A model generated the notes under the pieces. The model saw only the letters and a list, made by a program, of their open reading frames with translations. It did no database searches and was not told the origin of the DNA. 64,000 bases of DNA from Diphasiastrum complanatum (taxonomy: Eukaryota > Streptophyta > Lycopodiopsida > Lycopodiales > Lycopodiaceae): positions 29,673,632-29,737,631 of the forward strand of contig CM055102.1 in the NCBI GenBank assembly GCA_029204225.1, in the 5' to 3' direction. Every line of letters starts with the position of its first letter. Positions within the stretch are counted from its first letter, which is position 1. Below are positions 13,701 through 24,971 of this stretch, piece by piece. The translations under genes and the position numbers were made by a program.

Positions 13701-14152
13701 TTGAAGCTCTTCTCTCAAATGAGCAACAAGAGGAGCTTCAGAGGGCCTCATTGAGCGTGTTTGTGGTTGCAAGCAGAGGTAGCTACAAATTTTGTTCTAC
13801 TCCAGACTGTCCTGTTGTATATCGTGCGTCCAGCTCTGGGCAACTTTTTACTTGTCCTGCATGCTCGGTGAGATTGTGTACCTCGTGCCATGTCGAGTAC
13901 CATGAAGGTCTTTCATGTGAATTGTATAGGACTTACAGGCAGGATCCGGATACATCTCTCCAAGCATGGCGTGATGGCAAGGAAGATGTAAAGGATTGTC
14001 CTTCCTGCCATTGTGTGATTGAGAAGATAGAGGGTTGTAATCATGTCACCTGCAAGTGCGGGATGCATGTTTGTTGGATCTGTCTTACACATTTTGGAGA
14101 TAGCTCAGCCTGCTATAGCCATTTGAGGGAGATGCATGGTGGTTTTGTGTAG
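7734..14152 (+). CDS. DEAH-box RNA helicase with C-terminal RBR E3 domain (DEAH11/DEAH12-like)
   Basis: Two coding exons, 7734-8513 and 9803-14152, joined in phase 0, give 1,709 residues, close to the Arabidopsis DEAH11/DEAH12 length (about 1,780, from memory). Exon 1 (1-260) is the plant-specific helical N-terminus. Exon 2 opens with Walker A GETGSGKST (266-274), then TQPRK, DEAH (366-369), SAS (398-400), TNLAETS (521-527) and QRAGRAGR (568-575), followed by an HA2-type region. A divergent RNA-binding middle follows. From about 1500 there is RING1-IBR-RING2, with the likely catalytic cysteine Cys1672 in EGCNH. The family is expected to couple ATP-driven RNA remodelling with ubiquitin transfer. 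ATG 7734 is preceded by an in-frame stop at 7677. Motif III is SAS rather than SAT. Reading on past 8513 into the intron reaches a stop at 8765. An additional N-terminal exon cannot be excluded. Confidence 0.95.
8514..9802 (+). other. intron of the helicase gene
   Basis: The donor CAG/GTAATAT and acceptor GCAATAG/GTAATCC split the protein just before the Walker A strand. The intron contains a short direct repeat, CACCAACAACTATACTAAA (about 9208-9226 and 9268-9286), and a self-complementary GGAACGCGTTCC-like element near 9082. I see no gene in it. Confidence 0.85.
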
Positions 14153-15807
14153 CAGGTGGCAACTTGAACATTGTCTCGTCTCAGTACCTTTTTGCATTCT
14201 TTTCTTAGAAACAATCAGCTATAGAAGGGCCCTAGTCATCATCCCACAATTTTGTTGTACATACATATCTTCCATTTTTTCTACTTTTAGGCTTTAGAGC
14301 CTGTGCCCATTGTATATTGAAGACCTTATGGTTGAGTCAAAATCAGAGGAAGATTCTGATACTATTTAGGGTTCTGGATCAAATTGCTTGTATGCACTGC
14401 AAATTGAGTTCACATTAACTTGAAATTTCCTCTACATTCATAGGAGCATCCAGTGGAGCTACTGCAGGCTCATTTGACAGTGTATATATTTTTAGTACAA
14501 TTAGCAGAAACCAAAGGACATAAATCTCAAATTTTCTCTCATCTAATCAGAAGTAAAGCTATGTGCAGATTTGACAGATATGAACTTTTGTAATGTTCAT
14601 TGTAGATGGAGTCTATGGGCAGCATGTCCTAGATGTTAGATTGTTTGTTTGAGTGCCTCAACCTTGTAGAATCTAAGGTTTCAAATGATGAATGGATATT
14701 ATGGTGGTCTGGGCAGCATGCCCTGGATGTTAGATTGTCTGTCTGCCTTGTAAAATCTTAAGTTTCAGATGTTGAATGGTTATTACGGTGGTCCGTGCAC
14801 TCTATTATTGCCTTCATGGATAATATTTTCTCCCAATTTTAATATTCTGCGTTATGCATCATCCGCCATATGTTTTAAAAGTTTTTCCTGGCCAAAATCT
14901 GCAATGAAACCTGCTTGGAATTAGCAGTATTAAAGTCCGTTATAACACGGTCACGATGCTGAAGCAAAAGCTTGCCAAGATTAATGGATTTGTACTTTTC
15001 TAGGTAGGTAGTTGATTGGAAGTGTTTCATGACCTTTTAGAGCTTCAGATTGTGGATATTAGGAACTGACATCACTTGGCAGTAGGATTTGGCTGGACTG
15101 TAAATGATGCAGTTATGATTGCTATTTGCTATTGTCTATTATGCATCTTGGTTTCCAAGGGTGGCTTGAAAACCTAGGACCAAAGAAACTTTGGATGCCA
15201 AGCTAACCATCTAAGCCAATCCTTGGAAGATACTATTGTCTATTATGGCATAATGAAGTGTATGTATGTTTTCAAATATGCACTAGTATGATTCTCTGCC
15301 ATAGCATTAAGTTAATTGATCGTGTTTGCAAGCTTTTTGAGAGTCATAGATTATTGACTGGAGAATGATTGCAGGAAGGCAATGGGAGAGTCGCCAAACA
15401 TTTGAGTACCACAATAAGAAATATTCATCATTCTATATGTGCTTTTTTGTTAAAAAGATGGTCATTTATGAGAAATACTTAGGAGAAGACACAAGTAGCA
15501 CTCTAGCCTGAATAATAAATATTTAGAATAGCACTCTAGCCTGAATAATGAATATTTAAACACTGGTCTTTGAAAATTATTTGAACATGCATCCGTGACA
15601 AAAACTATTTAATAAGAAGAGGCTGCCAATCCAAAATTAGCGAATTCATCAACGTAGGGTGAGATAGTGCATGCTAGTTTCTAGGGGAAGCTTGAACTTG
15701 GGACTAGAGAAACTTTGGATGCCAAGCTAACTAAGCCAACCCTGTTGGATAGGGTGAGATAGTAAGGAAGCATTTATAATACTAATTGGTAAGAATGATT
15801 GTGATTA
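14153..15807 (+). other. 3' UTR and gene-free flank of the helicase
   Basis: The first few hundred bases should be 3' UTR. Several short direct repeats follow: AGCACTCTAGCCTGAATAAT near 15498 and 15534, and GAAACTTTGGATGCCAAGCT at about 15187 and 15709. No further coding region is visible until the copia relic at about 15808. Confidence 0.5.
14614..14796 (+). repeat. diverged tandem duplication, about 90 bp unit
   Basis: GGGCAGCATGTCCTAGATGT begins the first unit at about 14614 and GGGCAGCATGCCCTGGATGT the second at about 14711. Both continue with TTAGATTGT, an AATCT segment, then GATGAATGG or GTTGAATGG, and end with GGTGGTC. The second copy has lost a few bases after the TGTCTGTC segment. 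The pair lies in the helicase 3' flank. Confidence 0.8.
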
Positions 15808-16711
15808 ACTCGAAATCCAAAGAGAATATAATATGACTTCCATTGCAAAATGGAAAGCATGGCTGGTGGCTAAAGGATTCACTTAAGTCCAAGGAGTGGA
15901 TTATCAAGAAATTTTCAGTCTTGTCGTCAAAATGCAGTCAATCAGGACTTTGATTGCGTTAGCAGTCGCGGAAGACCTCAAAATGCACCAAATGGACGTC
16001 AAGACAACATTTCTCAACGACAATGTCGAAGAGGAGCTGTTCCAACTAGAAGGATTTGAAGTCGAAGGCCAAGAGCACAAAGTGTACAAGTTGCACAAAG
16101 CAATCTACGGTCTGAAACAGGCCGCAAGAGCATGGTTCGATAGAATCAACTCTTATCTTATTCAATTAGGATTTGCAAACAATTCAACTGACTATAATGT
16201 TTATTCAAAGCATATAGGCACCAATTCAGTTCACATAGCTCTTTACGTAGATGATACATTTATTATGTCTAATGACGCTTCTCTATTGCACACTACAAAG
16301 AGTGATCTGTCAAAGGAATTTGACATGACTGATTTAGGAGCTGTTCATTCTTTGCTAGAAATTCACATTACTAGAAATAGACTTTAGAAGAAGATCTATT
16401 TTAGCCAGCAGACATATCTAAAAGGCATTTTAGAAAAGTTTCATATGTCCAATTACAAACCAATTGATACTCCAATGGATCCAAGTATAGTATTGACTAA
16501 ACCTTCTTGTACTGAGACCGATAGTAAAGTACTCGACTTAGCAAAGTACCCTTATCATTCACTAATCGAATCTCTAGTGTATGCAATGTTGTGTACTAGA
16601 CCAGATTTAGCATACACTCTCAGCACGTTAAGTCAATTCATGTCTAATCCTAGGATCTCTCATTGGAAAGCATTAAAGAGAGTGATGAGATATATTCAAA
16701 AAAGTTTAGAT
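15808..16711 (+). pseudogene. element A pol, RT part
   Basis: The frame from about 15839 shows the copia RT series: LVAKGFT with a TAA in place of the next residue, MHQMDVKTTFLN, AIYGLKQAARAWFDRI, and ALYVDDTFIM carrying the YVDD site. A TAG at 16385-16387 interrupts it, after which the same frame continues with YFSQQTYLKGILEKF and YPYHSLIESLVYAMLCTRPD, stopping at the B insertion at 16711. It is degenerate and lacks protease and integrase. Confidence 0.9.
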
Positions 16712-17951
16712 TGAAAAAACAAAATGTTTTTAATGCCAAAGCTTTGCTAGCTTTCAATTCTAAACCTTTGACAAAAGACGACACAACATGACACAACACG
16801 AAATCAGTCATGCTCCACGAACAGCCAAGAAGATCAGCCAAGTACTATGGGGTACATATATCTGATCTGATAACATGACATCATCAGAAGTATTCTAGAT
16901 CGTGGCTAATCTGCCACTCTTGTAATTCGCGATTAGTTGTAGATGTTTAATCTTTCTAATCTGTAAGTTACAAGAAGCAACACGCAATTGTTTGCGAACT
17001 ACATACTTTCTGGTTGATGCATAATACAGTAAGTCAAATGCTAGTAAGCAAGACAAGAATCAGAAGACGAAAAATTCATAATACAAGTCTGCCTGCATGC
17101 AAGACAATTTCTGTAATAGAATCTGTAGATCCAGAAGTCCGCTAGTAAGTGAGACACGAATTCGTGAGAGAACTGTATTTCTCTCACACCAACGCACTGC
17201 GTGGATCTGTCATGAGTGCTTGGAGAATCAGAAAATCAATAGATAATATTGTAGTTGTTGTGTACATTATTAATCTAAATGATTGTATGATCTCGAATGT
17301 ATTTTTGTCTGCTACTGTTCGTGTGTCTGATTCGCTTGTTCATTTAATTTCGCACCTTGGTTTGATGTTGTTGAATGCTGTATTAATTTGTTAAAGTAGA
17401 TTAGTAGTGTCTGTCTACTCTCTGAAGGATTGTAGGAATGATCTAGCCGGTAGTGACCAGCAATCATATCTGAATTTTCTGACGAACTGATTTTGTTCAC
17501 GAATCCTTTCGCTTCGTGCTTCGCTTCGCTTCACTTCGCGATCACTTAGCTACAAGGGTAAATCAATTTCAGATCTCACCTAAGTTTCGTTTCGTTTCGT
17601 TCCGTCCTTTTTCGTCTCGTCTCATCTCATTTCGTTACAGAGCTTGATTGATCTTGTCGCGAAATCTTTCGTTTCGTCTCGTTTCGTTTCGCGATCTGTA
17701 TGCTTCCAACATAAATCAATGTCAGAGCTCATTTAAGCTTTGCTTCGTTTTATTTTCGTCTAGATTTTGTTTCGTTTCGTTCGTTGTGTTGCAAAGCCTG
17801 TTTGATCCAAGCACGAATTATTTTCGAACAGAAATAATTCAAGATTCGCGAAACTATTCGCAAATTGTTCGTGATTAAATTTTATCAAATTGTCACTAGA
17901 GTTTTTCTACCTAGAATTTGCATTTTCTGAGTGCATTTAATTTCACCATCA
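16712..17951 (+). mobile_element. 5' LTR of element B
   Basis: It starts TGAAAAAACAAAATG and ends ATCA directly before the primer site. The start matches the LTR of element C (TGAAGAAACGAAATG), and stretches such as CAACGCACTGCGTGGAT are shared, so B and C are related families. Positions 17500-17790 are unusually rich in TTCGTTTCGT-type repeats. The last 350 bp recur at 22007-22357, and about 17152-17590 recur inverted at 20185-20608. Confidence 0.85.
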
Positions 17952-17952
17952 G

Positions 17953-17964
17953 TGGTATCAGAGC
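17953..17964 (+). other. primer-binding site of element B
   Basis: TGGTATCAGAGC follows the LTR end after one spacer base. Bases 17965-18064 are the leader to the gag ATG. Confidence 0.9.
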
Positions 17965-18064
17965 CCACCTTGTCAGTCTGATATAGTCGAAAAGCTATCA
18001 AATTAAAGGGGCTAAAGCATTCAAACAATCAACCATCAACAAGTGAACACAAAATTCAAAAGCA

Positions 18065-18748
18065 ATGGCTTCAATCAGTAGTATACAATCCAAGATCTAT
18101 ACAATTCTGGATTCGTCAGGATGTAACTTTCTAGCATGGAAAGTTAAGACCTTGCTGATACTAAAGGATGAAGGTTTATCCCCCTGGGTGGATGGCACAG
18201 AGGAGATGCCTACAACATCAAGCAAAGAGCTATGCGAATGGAGGGAAAAAAATGACAAGGTAGTAGCCTTGCTATCGTCATCAATCGAGGATAGTCTCAC
18301 ACTTGACCTGGCTACACTCTCTAAAGCAAAGGAGATGTGGGATACACTGCTCACAAGATCTCAAACGAAATCACGCAATCAAATAATGATGCTGGAAGAT
18401 CAGCTGACGAACCTGCAGTGGGACGACAAAGATCTCACTTCTTTTGTAAGGAAGATGAAGGATCTATTTCTTTTCTTACACAATTCTGGAGCAGAAAATG
18501 TAGTGTCAGCAGAGAAGCAGCTCACTTATTTGTTGAGAGCCTTACCCAGACCTTTCCAGACAACAAGAATCCTGCTCGCAAAGGATCCTACAATGACCCT
18601 CGAAAAGGCAATTGTCAAGATTCGAGAGGAATTCGAGGCTAGAGAGCACCTTGATCACAAGGATGCTTCTGACCAAGCCCTCTACAGCAACAAAGACAAG
18701 ATCAAGAGAGAGAGAGAGCTCAAAAATGGACGAAGAGAGATCGAATAG
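18065..18748 (+). CDS. element B gag (UBN2-type), C-terminally truncated
   Basis: A 227-codon frame starts MASISSIQSKIYTILDSSG. It shares with element C's gag the blocks AWKVKT, ALLSSSIEDSLTLDL, MMLEDQ and TSFVRKMKDLF, the copia gag fold that forms the virus-like particle. The frame ends after a charged tail at 18748; the zinc-knuckle region that follows in C is not present, so the C-terminus is deleted. The following DNA resumes in the protease region. Confidence 0.85.
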   Translation: MASISSIQSKIYTILDSSGCNFLAWKVKTLLILKDEGLSPWVDGTEEMPTTSSKELCEWREKNDKVVALLSSSIEDSLTLDLATLSKAKEMWDTLLTRSQTKSRNQIMMLEDQLTNLQWDDKDLTSFVRKMKDLFLFLHNSGAENVVSAEKQLTYLLRALPRPFQTTRILLAKDPTMTLEKAIVKIREEFEAREHLDHKDASDQALYSNKDKIKRERELKNGRREIE

Positions 18749-18749
18749 A

Positions 18750-19249
18750 ATTTGTTTGACCACCTACATCTGTGCAGGCGTGTGTGCAGCGTCAACACCT
18801 GACCACAAGAGGTAATCCTAGACTCAGGAGCTACCTCACACTTCATGACATCGAGATGAATTATGTCTGATTTTCAAAGTGCAAATCCATCAAAACTAAT
18901 TGTTCTTGGAGATGGATCCAAACACCAAGTGAACGGTATTGGTTCATTGTGGCTCAACACGAATGGCAGAGATAGACGACTCTAAGACGTTCTGTTTGTG
19001 CCTACACTGTAGTAGGACTTGCTTTCTGTGGCAAGAATAACTGATGCAGAAATGCGTGTGACATTTTTTGACGAAGCATGCAATGTTGTTGATGCTAGTA
19101 CCAGTACCTTGATCACTCAAGGTAGAAGAAAAGATAATCTATATCACTTGAAAGTACGTCTGCCTGCAGATCAAGTGCATCAGACTCATGATGATTTGCT
19201 AGACACGCTATTCTCAACGACTGATAGGATGTATGTAGAGACTTCATGA
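18750..19249 (+). pseudogene. element B protease / pre-integrase fragment
   Basis: The translation shows VILDSGATSHFMTSR, the copia aspartic-protease site, near 18810-18860. Then come GDGSKHQVNGIGSLWLNTN, several stop codons, and the pre-integrase segment LLSVARITDAEMRVTFFDEA, all closely matching element C. The match is lost after about 19250, where the inverted D block begins. It is decayed by multiple stops. Confidence 0.85.
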
Positions 19250-19332
19250 AGTACACCAACTGCTGTGGTGCTGGGACCTGGTGCTCCTGTCCTGATGCAA
19301 CGAGTTGAGCGAAGATCGTTCTGATCAATGTG

Positions 19333-19698
19333 CTAGTATAATTGTTTGTCATCCCATCGTATGGATCGTAGTTGACTGTGAAGATGCATCACTGAAGCTA
19401 CAGTCCTCACTTCATACTTCTGTTTTAATCTCTCCCATGCTGCATGGCTGCTTTCGTAGTCTTCAATCTGTATGAGTAGATCTTCATTGATGGATGAAAT
19501 GATGATCACCATTGCACGCTCATTCTTTCTGATCCATTCAGCTCTCCTCGGGTCTCCCTCTAGAGACTGCACCTATGAGAGTTCGGTCACCGATCAGATG
19601 CCTTCGCCCTTAAGAAGTGTTTTGATTTTGAATTTCCATATCCTGTAATTTGCGCCATCAAGATTGATTGCTACTCTTGTCTGGATCATTGTAGCCAT
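19333..19698 (-). pseudogene. minus-strand copia gag (block D)
   Basis: On the minus strand ATG at 19698 begins MATMIQTRVAINLDGANYRI, a copia gag N-terminus, followed by two in-frame stops and then by MVIIISSINEDLLIQIEDYE and HLHSQLRSIRWDD. The fragment ends near 19333, abutting the plus-strand B fragment, so the junction at 19250-19330 is an inversion or insertion point. A matching primer site lies just upstream (19751-19762). Confidence 0.85.
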
Positions 19699-19750
19699 AT
19701 TGTGTTGTCTAGAAAATCACTGTTTAGATATCAGTAGTGATAACCTGTAG

Positions 19751-19762
19751 GCTCTGATACCA
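19751..19762 (-). other. primer-binding site of block D
   Basis: GCTCTGATACCA is the complement of the copia primer-binding site. The adjoining TGTCACAAACAG at 19763 is the inner edge of a minus-strand LTR. Its position 50 bp before the D gag ATG is as expected. Confidence 0.88.
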
Positions 19763-20608
19763 TGTCACAAACAGTTTTGTTTCTATATCGCGAACGATTT
19801 TGTTTCTTTGAATTTTCTTTTGTGCGGAAGCTCACAGGAACCTAGACACGTGACTAGAGATCACAGAACAAATCTCATTCTAGCAATCCAGGACTAGAAA
19901 GACAAAGACACAATATGAAACGGAAGAAACAAAAGAAAATTTTTCGCACTGCCAACTGGTAGCTCAACGGGCGTGGAGTCTTAAACTTCATGCCCAACTG
20001 AAACGACTAGCAATAATAGAGAGTAATTGATTAGCTAATTAGCGTTAACTACTCTTGTAATTCTCTGTTTAGCTATCTTGTAAACTCCACACAGTGGAGA
20101 TATGAACTATTTTTTTGGATCAAAACATATACGGTGAGATATTACGTGCATCTCCTTGTCTTCTGCTGTCTTGATTGCTAGAATGAAATCTTTCAAAACG
20201 AAACTTAGGTGAGCTTTGAAATTGATTTATTCTTGTAGCTAAGTGATCGCGAAGCGAAAGGATTCGCGAACAAAATCACTTCATCAGGAATTCAGATATG
20301 ATTGTTGGTCACTGCTGGCTAGATCATTCTTACAATCCTTCAGAGAGTAGACAGACACTACTGATCTACTTTAACAAATTAATACAGCATTCAACAATAT
20401 CAAACCAAGGTGCAAAATTAAATGAACAAGCGAATCAGACACACGAATAGTAGCAGACAAAAATACATTCGAGATCATACAATCATTTAGATTAATAATG
20501 TGCACAACAGCTACAATATTATCTATTGATTTTCTGATTCTTCAAGCACTGCATGACAGATTCACGCAGTACGTTGGCGTGAGAGAAATACAGTTCTCTC
20601 ATGAATTC
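19763..20608 (-). mobile_element. LTR sequence of block D, partly inverted B LTR
   Basis: From 19763 to about 20180 this is LTR-like sequence whose first 85 bp recur at 21914-22005. From 20185 to 20608 it is the inverted counterpart of the B LTR (about 17152-17590), including the heptamers around GCGTGAGAGAAATACAG. It borders D pol at about 20610, so it probably acted as a 3' LTR for that pol, or formed by recombination between related LTRs. Confidence 0.7.
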
Positions 20609-20619
20609 GTATCTCAACA

Positions 20620-21904
20620 ATCTTATCAATTTTCTGTATGGTGTGAGCTGCATTAATTCTCTCTCTTCTGTAGTCCTCAAACAATTTTCGTTCGTCAGCA
20701 CCGTTCTTACAAGCATTGGAGTATTCACTCCTTTGCAATTCAGCATCCCGAAATTCTCTAGGATTTTTTGGGTGTATCTGGACTAATGAAAGTACAACTT
20801 ACCTCCCTCATAGTTTCTATCAATCTGCAAGCCAAGGTAACACCTAGCTTCTCCCAGATCCACGATCTCAAAATATTTCAAGATGTCATCCTTCACTTCA
20901 GCAATCAACTTCTCACTCTTGTAGAGTATCAGAGTGTCGTCCACATATACAGCCACAATGATGATCTTCCCATCTGTAATTCTCACATAGACATTGGAAT
21001 CAGCCATAAGTGGCTTGAATCCCAAGGATTTCAGGGCTTGATCTTTCTTTTTGTACCATTGTCAAGCTGATTGCTTCAAACCATAGATACTCCTATGCAT
21101 TCTGCATGCATAATCAGGAAGTGAATTCGAGACATATCCTGGGGGTTGATCCATGTAGACCTCTTCGTCTAACTCACCATGCAAGAAGGCTGTCTTCTCC
21201 TCCACAATGTGGATTATGAGGTTATAAGTAGCTGCATATGCAAATAACAAACATAGGGACGAATGTTTCATGACAGGAGAGAAGGTTTCAGAATAATCAA
21301 TACCATATCTCTGAGAGAATCCCTTTGCTACCAGTCTTGTCTTATATCTCGAGACCCCATCTGGTCCATACTTTAGCTTGAAAACCCATTTGCTTTTCAC
21401 AACCTTTCGCTTATCTGGTAATGGCTGCAACGTCCATACCTGGTTCTTCCTTATGGATTCCATCTCCTCGTTCATGGCTTGGATCCATTTGTCCTTCTCT
21501 GGACATTCCTCGAATGTCTACGGTTCGCCACTGAATCCACAGAACTCTCCTGATGTGGAAGCTGAGCTGCCTGACACATATCTTGTTGGCGCTCTTCATT
21601 GTCTTCTCGACCTTCTAGGAGATCCTCCTGCGACAACAATGCCTTTGCCTTTGTCTACTCTGCCAGGTCCGAAACCATCTTGGTTTACAGGTACTGTAGC
21701 AGAAGGCCGCCTCTCAAATCTGTCGTCTTCTAATTCGTCACTCGAATGCGAAGCGACTCGAAAATTTTCATTCCTCTGCACTGGTGGCAGATCATAGTAC
21801 TGTCTTTCTAGATTTTCATAGCTGACAGGATCATTGTTGGCCATCGTTATGCTCTCATCAAATCTGACATCTCTGACTGTTTTCACAGTGTTTGTGTTTG
21901 GCAT
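20620..21904 (-). pseudogene. minus-strand copia pol (block D), RT portion
   Basis: Reading down from 21904: a linker containing VRFDESITMANNDPVSYENL, then the RT series KSKWVFKLKYGPDGVSRYKT, LVAKGFSQRYGIDYSETFSP, DEEVYMDQPPGY, SIYGLKQSA, then AVYVDDTLIL with the YVDD site, and DLGEARCYLGLQID. Stops and small frameshifts separate the pieces at about 21062, 20783 and 20700. Integrase is missing upstream and RNase H is missing downstream, where the sequence jumps into LTR at about 20610. Confidence 0.9.
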
Positions 21905-21913
21905 GTAGACTTG

Positions 21914-22357
21914 TTGCGAACGGTTTTGTTTCTGTATCGCGAACGATTTTGTTTCTTTGAATTTTCTTTTGTGTGGAAGCTCACAGGATCCTAGACACGC
22001 GACTAAAAATGTTTCGTTTCGTCTTGTTTCATCTCATCTCGTCTCGTTCGTTACAGAGCTTGATTGATCTTGTCACGAATTCTTTCGTTTCGTTTCACGA
22101 TATGTATGCTTCCAGCATGAATCAATGTCAGAGCTCATTTAAGCTTCGTTTCGTTTCGTTTTCGTCTGGATTTTGTTTCATTTCATTTTGTTGTGTTGCA
22201 GAGCCTGTTTGATTCAAGCACGAATTATTCTCGAATAGAAATAATTCGAGATTCGCAAAACTATTTGCGAATTGTTCGTGATTTAATTTTATTAGTTTGT
22301 CACCAAAGTTTTTCTGGCTAGAATTTGCATTTTCTGAGTGCATTTTTTTTGCCATCA
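21914..22357. mobile_element. LTR fragments at the right end of composite B
   Basis: Bases 21914-22005 repeat the D LTR edge (GTATCGCGAACGATTTTGTT). Bases 22007-22357 repeat the last 350 bp of the B LTR in plus orientation, ending CATCA like the 5' copy but without a primer site. The join near 22006 is a recombination scar. The CA at 22357 is followed by the target-duplication pentamer and then by element A pol. Confidence 0.8.
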
Positions 22358-22362
22358 TATAT

Positions 22363-22900
22363 CACATCTTATGTTATGATGGAAATGCTATCGACCCGCT
22401 CGTCCTATGAGGCTACTCCGACTCAGATTGGGGAGGAACAATTTCTACCTGAAAATCTACCTCCGGGTTTTGTTTCTATCTGGCAGGGGGGCCGATTTCG
22501 TGAAACTCAAGGAAGCAGAAATCAGTTGCGCTTTCTTCGACAGAGGCAGAGTACATCGCAGCATGTCAAGCTTCAAAAGAAGCTGTATGGATCAAGTTAT
22601 TACTTCACGACTTACATCACACTTAGTTTAATGCTACCGTCATTATGTGTGACAACATGAGATGTATTTCACTGTCACTGAATCCCAGATTTCATGGCAA
22701 ATCCAAGCACATAGAAATTCAGTATCATCTCATTCGGGAGAAACTTTTCTCAGGGCAAGTGATCTTTCAATTCTACTCCACAACAGAAATGGTCACATAC
22801 ATCTTCACCAAAGCGCTTCCCAGGATCAAGCATCAGAAGTTCTTCAACATGCTGAACCTGACGAAGATACCAAGGCACCAACCGCGACCTTAAGGGGGAC
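22363..22900 (+). pseudogene. element A pol, RNase H part, and polypurine tract
   Basis: The frame from 22363 continues the RT/RNase H of 15808-16711 without loss of phase: LCYDGNAIDPLVL, then GYSDSDWGG, ALSSTEAEYIAACQASKEAV and HIEIQYHLIREKL, ending near ALPRIKHQKFFNMLNL. At least four stops interrupt it. AAGGGGGAC at 22892-22900 is the polypurine tract that primes plus-strand synthesis, directly before the LTR. Confidence 0.9.
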
Positions 22901-23985
22901 TGTTGAAAATTAAGCCCCACATTTGTCTTGGTGAATGACTAATTTCTATTTCATGATTTTTCCTGCATGTTTATTGATCATCAATCTAGGGTCAGGTGAA
23001 ACCAACTTTGGTTCTACATCTGCTCATCTGATACCTGCAGGAATCACAAACTTAGACAACCAATTTATTTGAAGAACGTCTACAACGGGCTTCCGGCTCA
23101 TCTCCAGCAAAGGGTAACCAATCCTGTCATAGTTTCAAAGTTCAGATGTCAAGTTTAATAACTTGAAGTCATTGAAAACTTGGCCATCTTCAAGGACTTC
23201 CACAAGACTTGCATTTAGAACAAAATCCCGAAGGTTGTCTCAAATAAACGAGGAATGTTCCAGCGACGTCCTCGTCCACGTCAACAATGCTGAATTATTG
23301 ACTGTAAATACTGTGTATAGTTGTCACAAAAGCCATATGCTTCCAAGTACAACGACTTTTCTAATTAGGTGACAAGCATTCAATGTAATTAATACATGGA
23401 TGAAGTCTATAAATAGATCATCCAAGCACAGATTACGGGATGCTCCGTCCATGGGACGCATTTTTTAGCCTCCCAATTACGCTGTCATTTTTTGTTGTAA
23501 TTACTATTTGTATTGTGCTTCAGTGTAATATAGCTGCAGGTTGCTTTTATCTGTGTACAACGTAGATGAATGCATGTTGTGATTGAATGCACTTTTATTG
23601 CTGTTTGGTCGTGCTTGTTCACTCACTCTGATCAAAACACGGATGTCTAAGAGTCCTCAGATTCTGATCAGACGATGGCTGTCTTTGATGCCTGAGGAAC
23701 TCACGATATCATATTGCTCTTCCATTTATTTCAGAACTATACTTCACATTGAATTTGATTTCAATAGCACCACACACAAACCATTTCTAATCTCTTCGGT
23801 GGATTGTACTCTTATTTTAGAGTATGCATTAATTTTTAAGATCATGTTGGGCAATTAGAACACTTACAGTTGTGATTACATTTAGCATAAGTTGTCTATT
23901 AGACTGTTTTTGCACCTATCAGCCGATTTAGAATGGGAGAGCTGTTCCGCAATATTCCTGCTCTCTTCTTTGTTCGCGTTCTTCT

Positions 23986-24970
23986 TGAAGAAACGAAATG
24001 TTTCTAACTACAAAGCCGTGCTAACTTTCAACCCTCAGCCTGACGAAGATGTTCGTGAACACGAAAGTCAGGAGACACGAAGCACGAAAAGTTTCGCGAA
24101 CACAAAAGTCAAAGGAAACACAGACGAACGGTTCGCGAACACGAAAGTCAAAGCAGACAAAGATGAACGGTTTGCGAACACGAAAGATTCACGAACGAGA
24201 ATCTTTTGCGGTCCAGTACGAGAGAAGGCCAACGACGGAAACGAAACCTTAACCTGCCCTCCACGCTCCAAAGAGTACCAGCGAGATCATGCAAGTACCC
24301 AGAAGTATAGATATTTGATCTGATGGTATGATGTCAGGAAATACATTTTAGGTCGTGGCTAATCTACCACTCTTGTAATTCCCTAATTAAATCACTCTAA
24401 TCTCATATTTACATAAAGCGACCATACTTGTTGGATGGTACTTGACATATATATCAAGAGAATACACATATAGTGTAATGAAGTAGTCTGATGCTAGCAA
24501 GCAATCAAGACGAAATACAGACAAGAAGTCTGCCTGCGTGTGAGACGAGCTCTGTGATCAGGATCCATAGATATCCAACTATCCGCTAGTAAAGCGAGAC
24601 GATTACTCGTGAGAGAACCATGTTTCTCCCATGCCAACGCACTGCGTGGATTTGCATGTAGTGCTTGAAGAAATCAAAGAAAGACCAATATAGATGATTC
24701 CTCATGTTGTGTCTGATCTCGAGTGCAAATGCTTTTGATGTTAATCGTGTGTCTGAGTTTTCTTGTTCTTTTTGAATTCTGCACCTTGGTTGAACCTATG
24801 TTGAATGTTGTACTGATTTTATAAACGTAGATCAGCAGTGCCTAACTACACTCTGGAGGATTGTAGGAGTGATTTAGTTGGCAGTGTCCAGCGATTGCAT
24901 CTGAACTCCATCCAAGTCGCAAGAGGATCGTGGTTCCTTTCCGAAAGCTTCGCGATATCGATTCTCAACA
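23986..24970 (+). mobile_element. 5' LTR of element C
   Basis: 985 bp, starting TGAAGAAACGAAATG and ending TCTCAACA. A TATA-like ACATATATATC lies near 24446. Its first 300 bp contain a run of near-repeats of AACACGAAAGTCA with GAACGGTTCGCGAA-like blocks. It is shorter than its 3' partner by about 90 bp because the 3' copy carries an extra segment. Confidence 0.92.
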
Positions 24971-24971
24971 G

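Larger units (their letters stand above)
16712..22357 (+). mobile_element. composite copia element B inserted in A pol
   Basis: The left edge is the TG of an LTR at 16712. The right edge is the CA of a partial LTR copy at 22357. Flanking pentamers TAGAT (16707-16711) and TATAT (22358-22362) differ at one base and look like an aged target duplication. Inside are a full 5' LTR, primer site, gag, a protease/pre-integrase fragment, then inverted copia sequence (D, minus strand), and finally the last 350 bp of the LTR in plus orientation. B is not simple: the inverted D block replaced most of its pol. Confidence 0.8.

Noticed and set aside
24049-24323. Arg/Lys-rich open frames in the C LTRs
   Set aside because: They come from the short repeats inside the LTR and recur in the 3' LTR at the same place.
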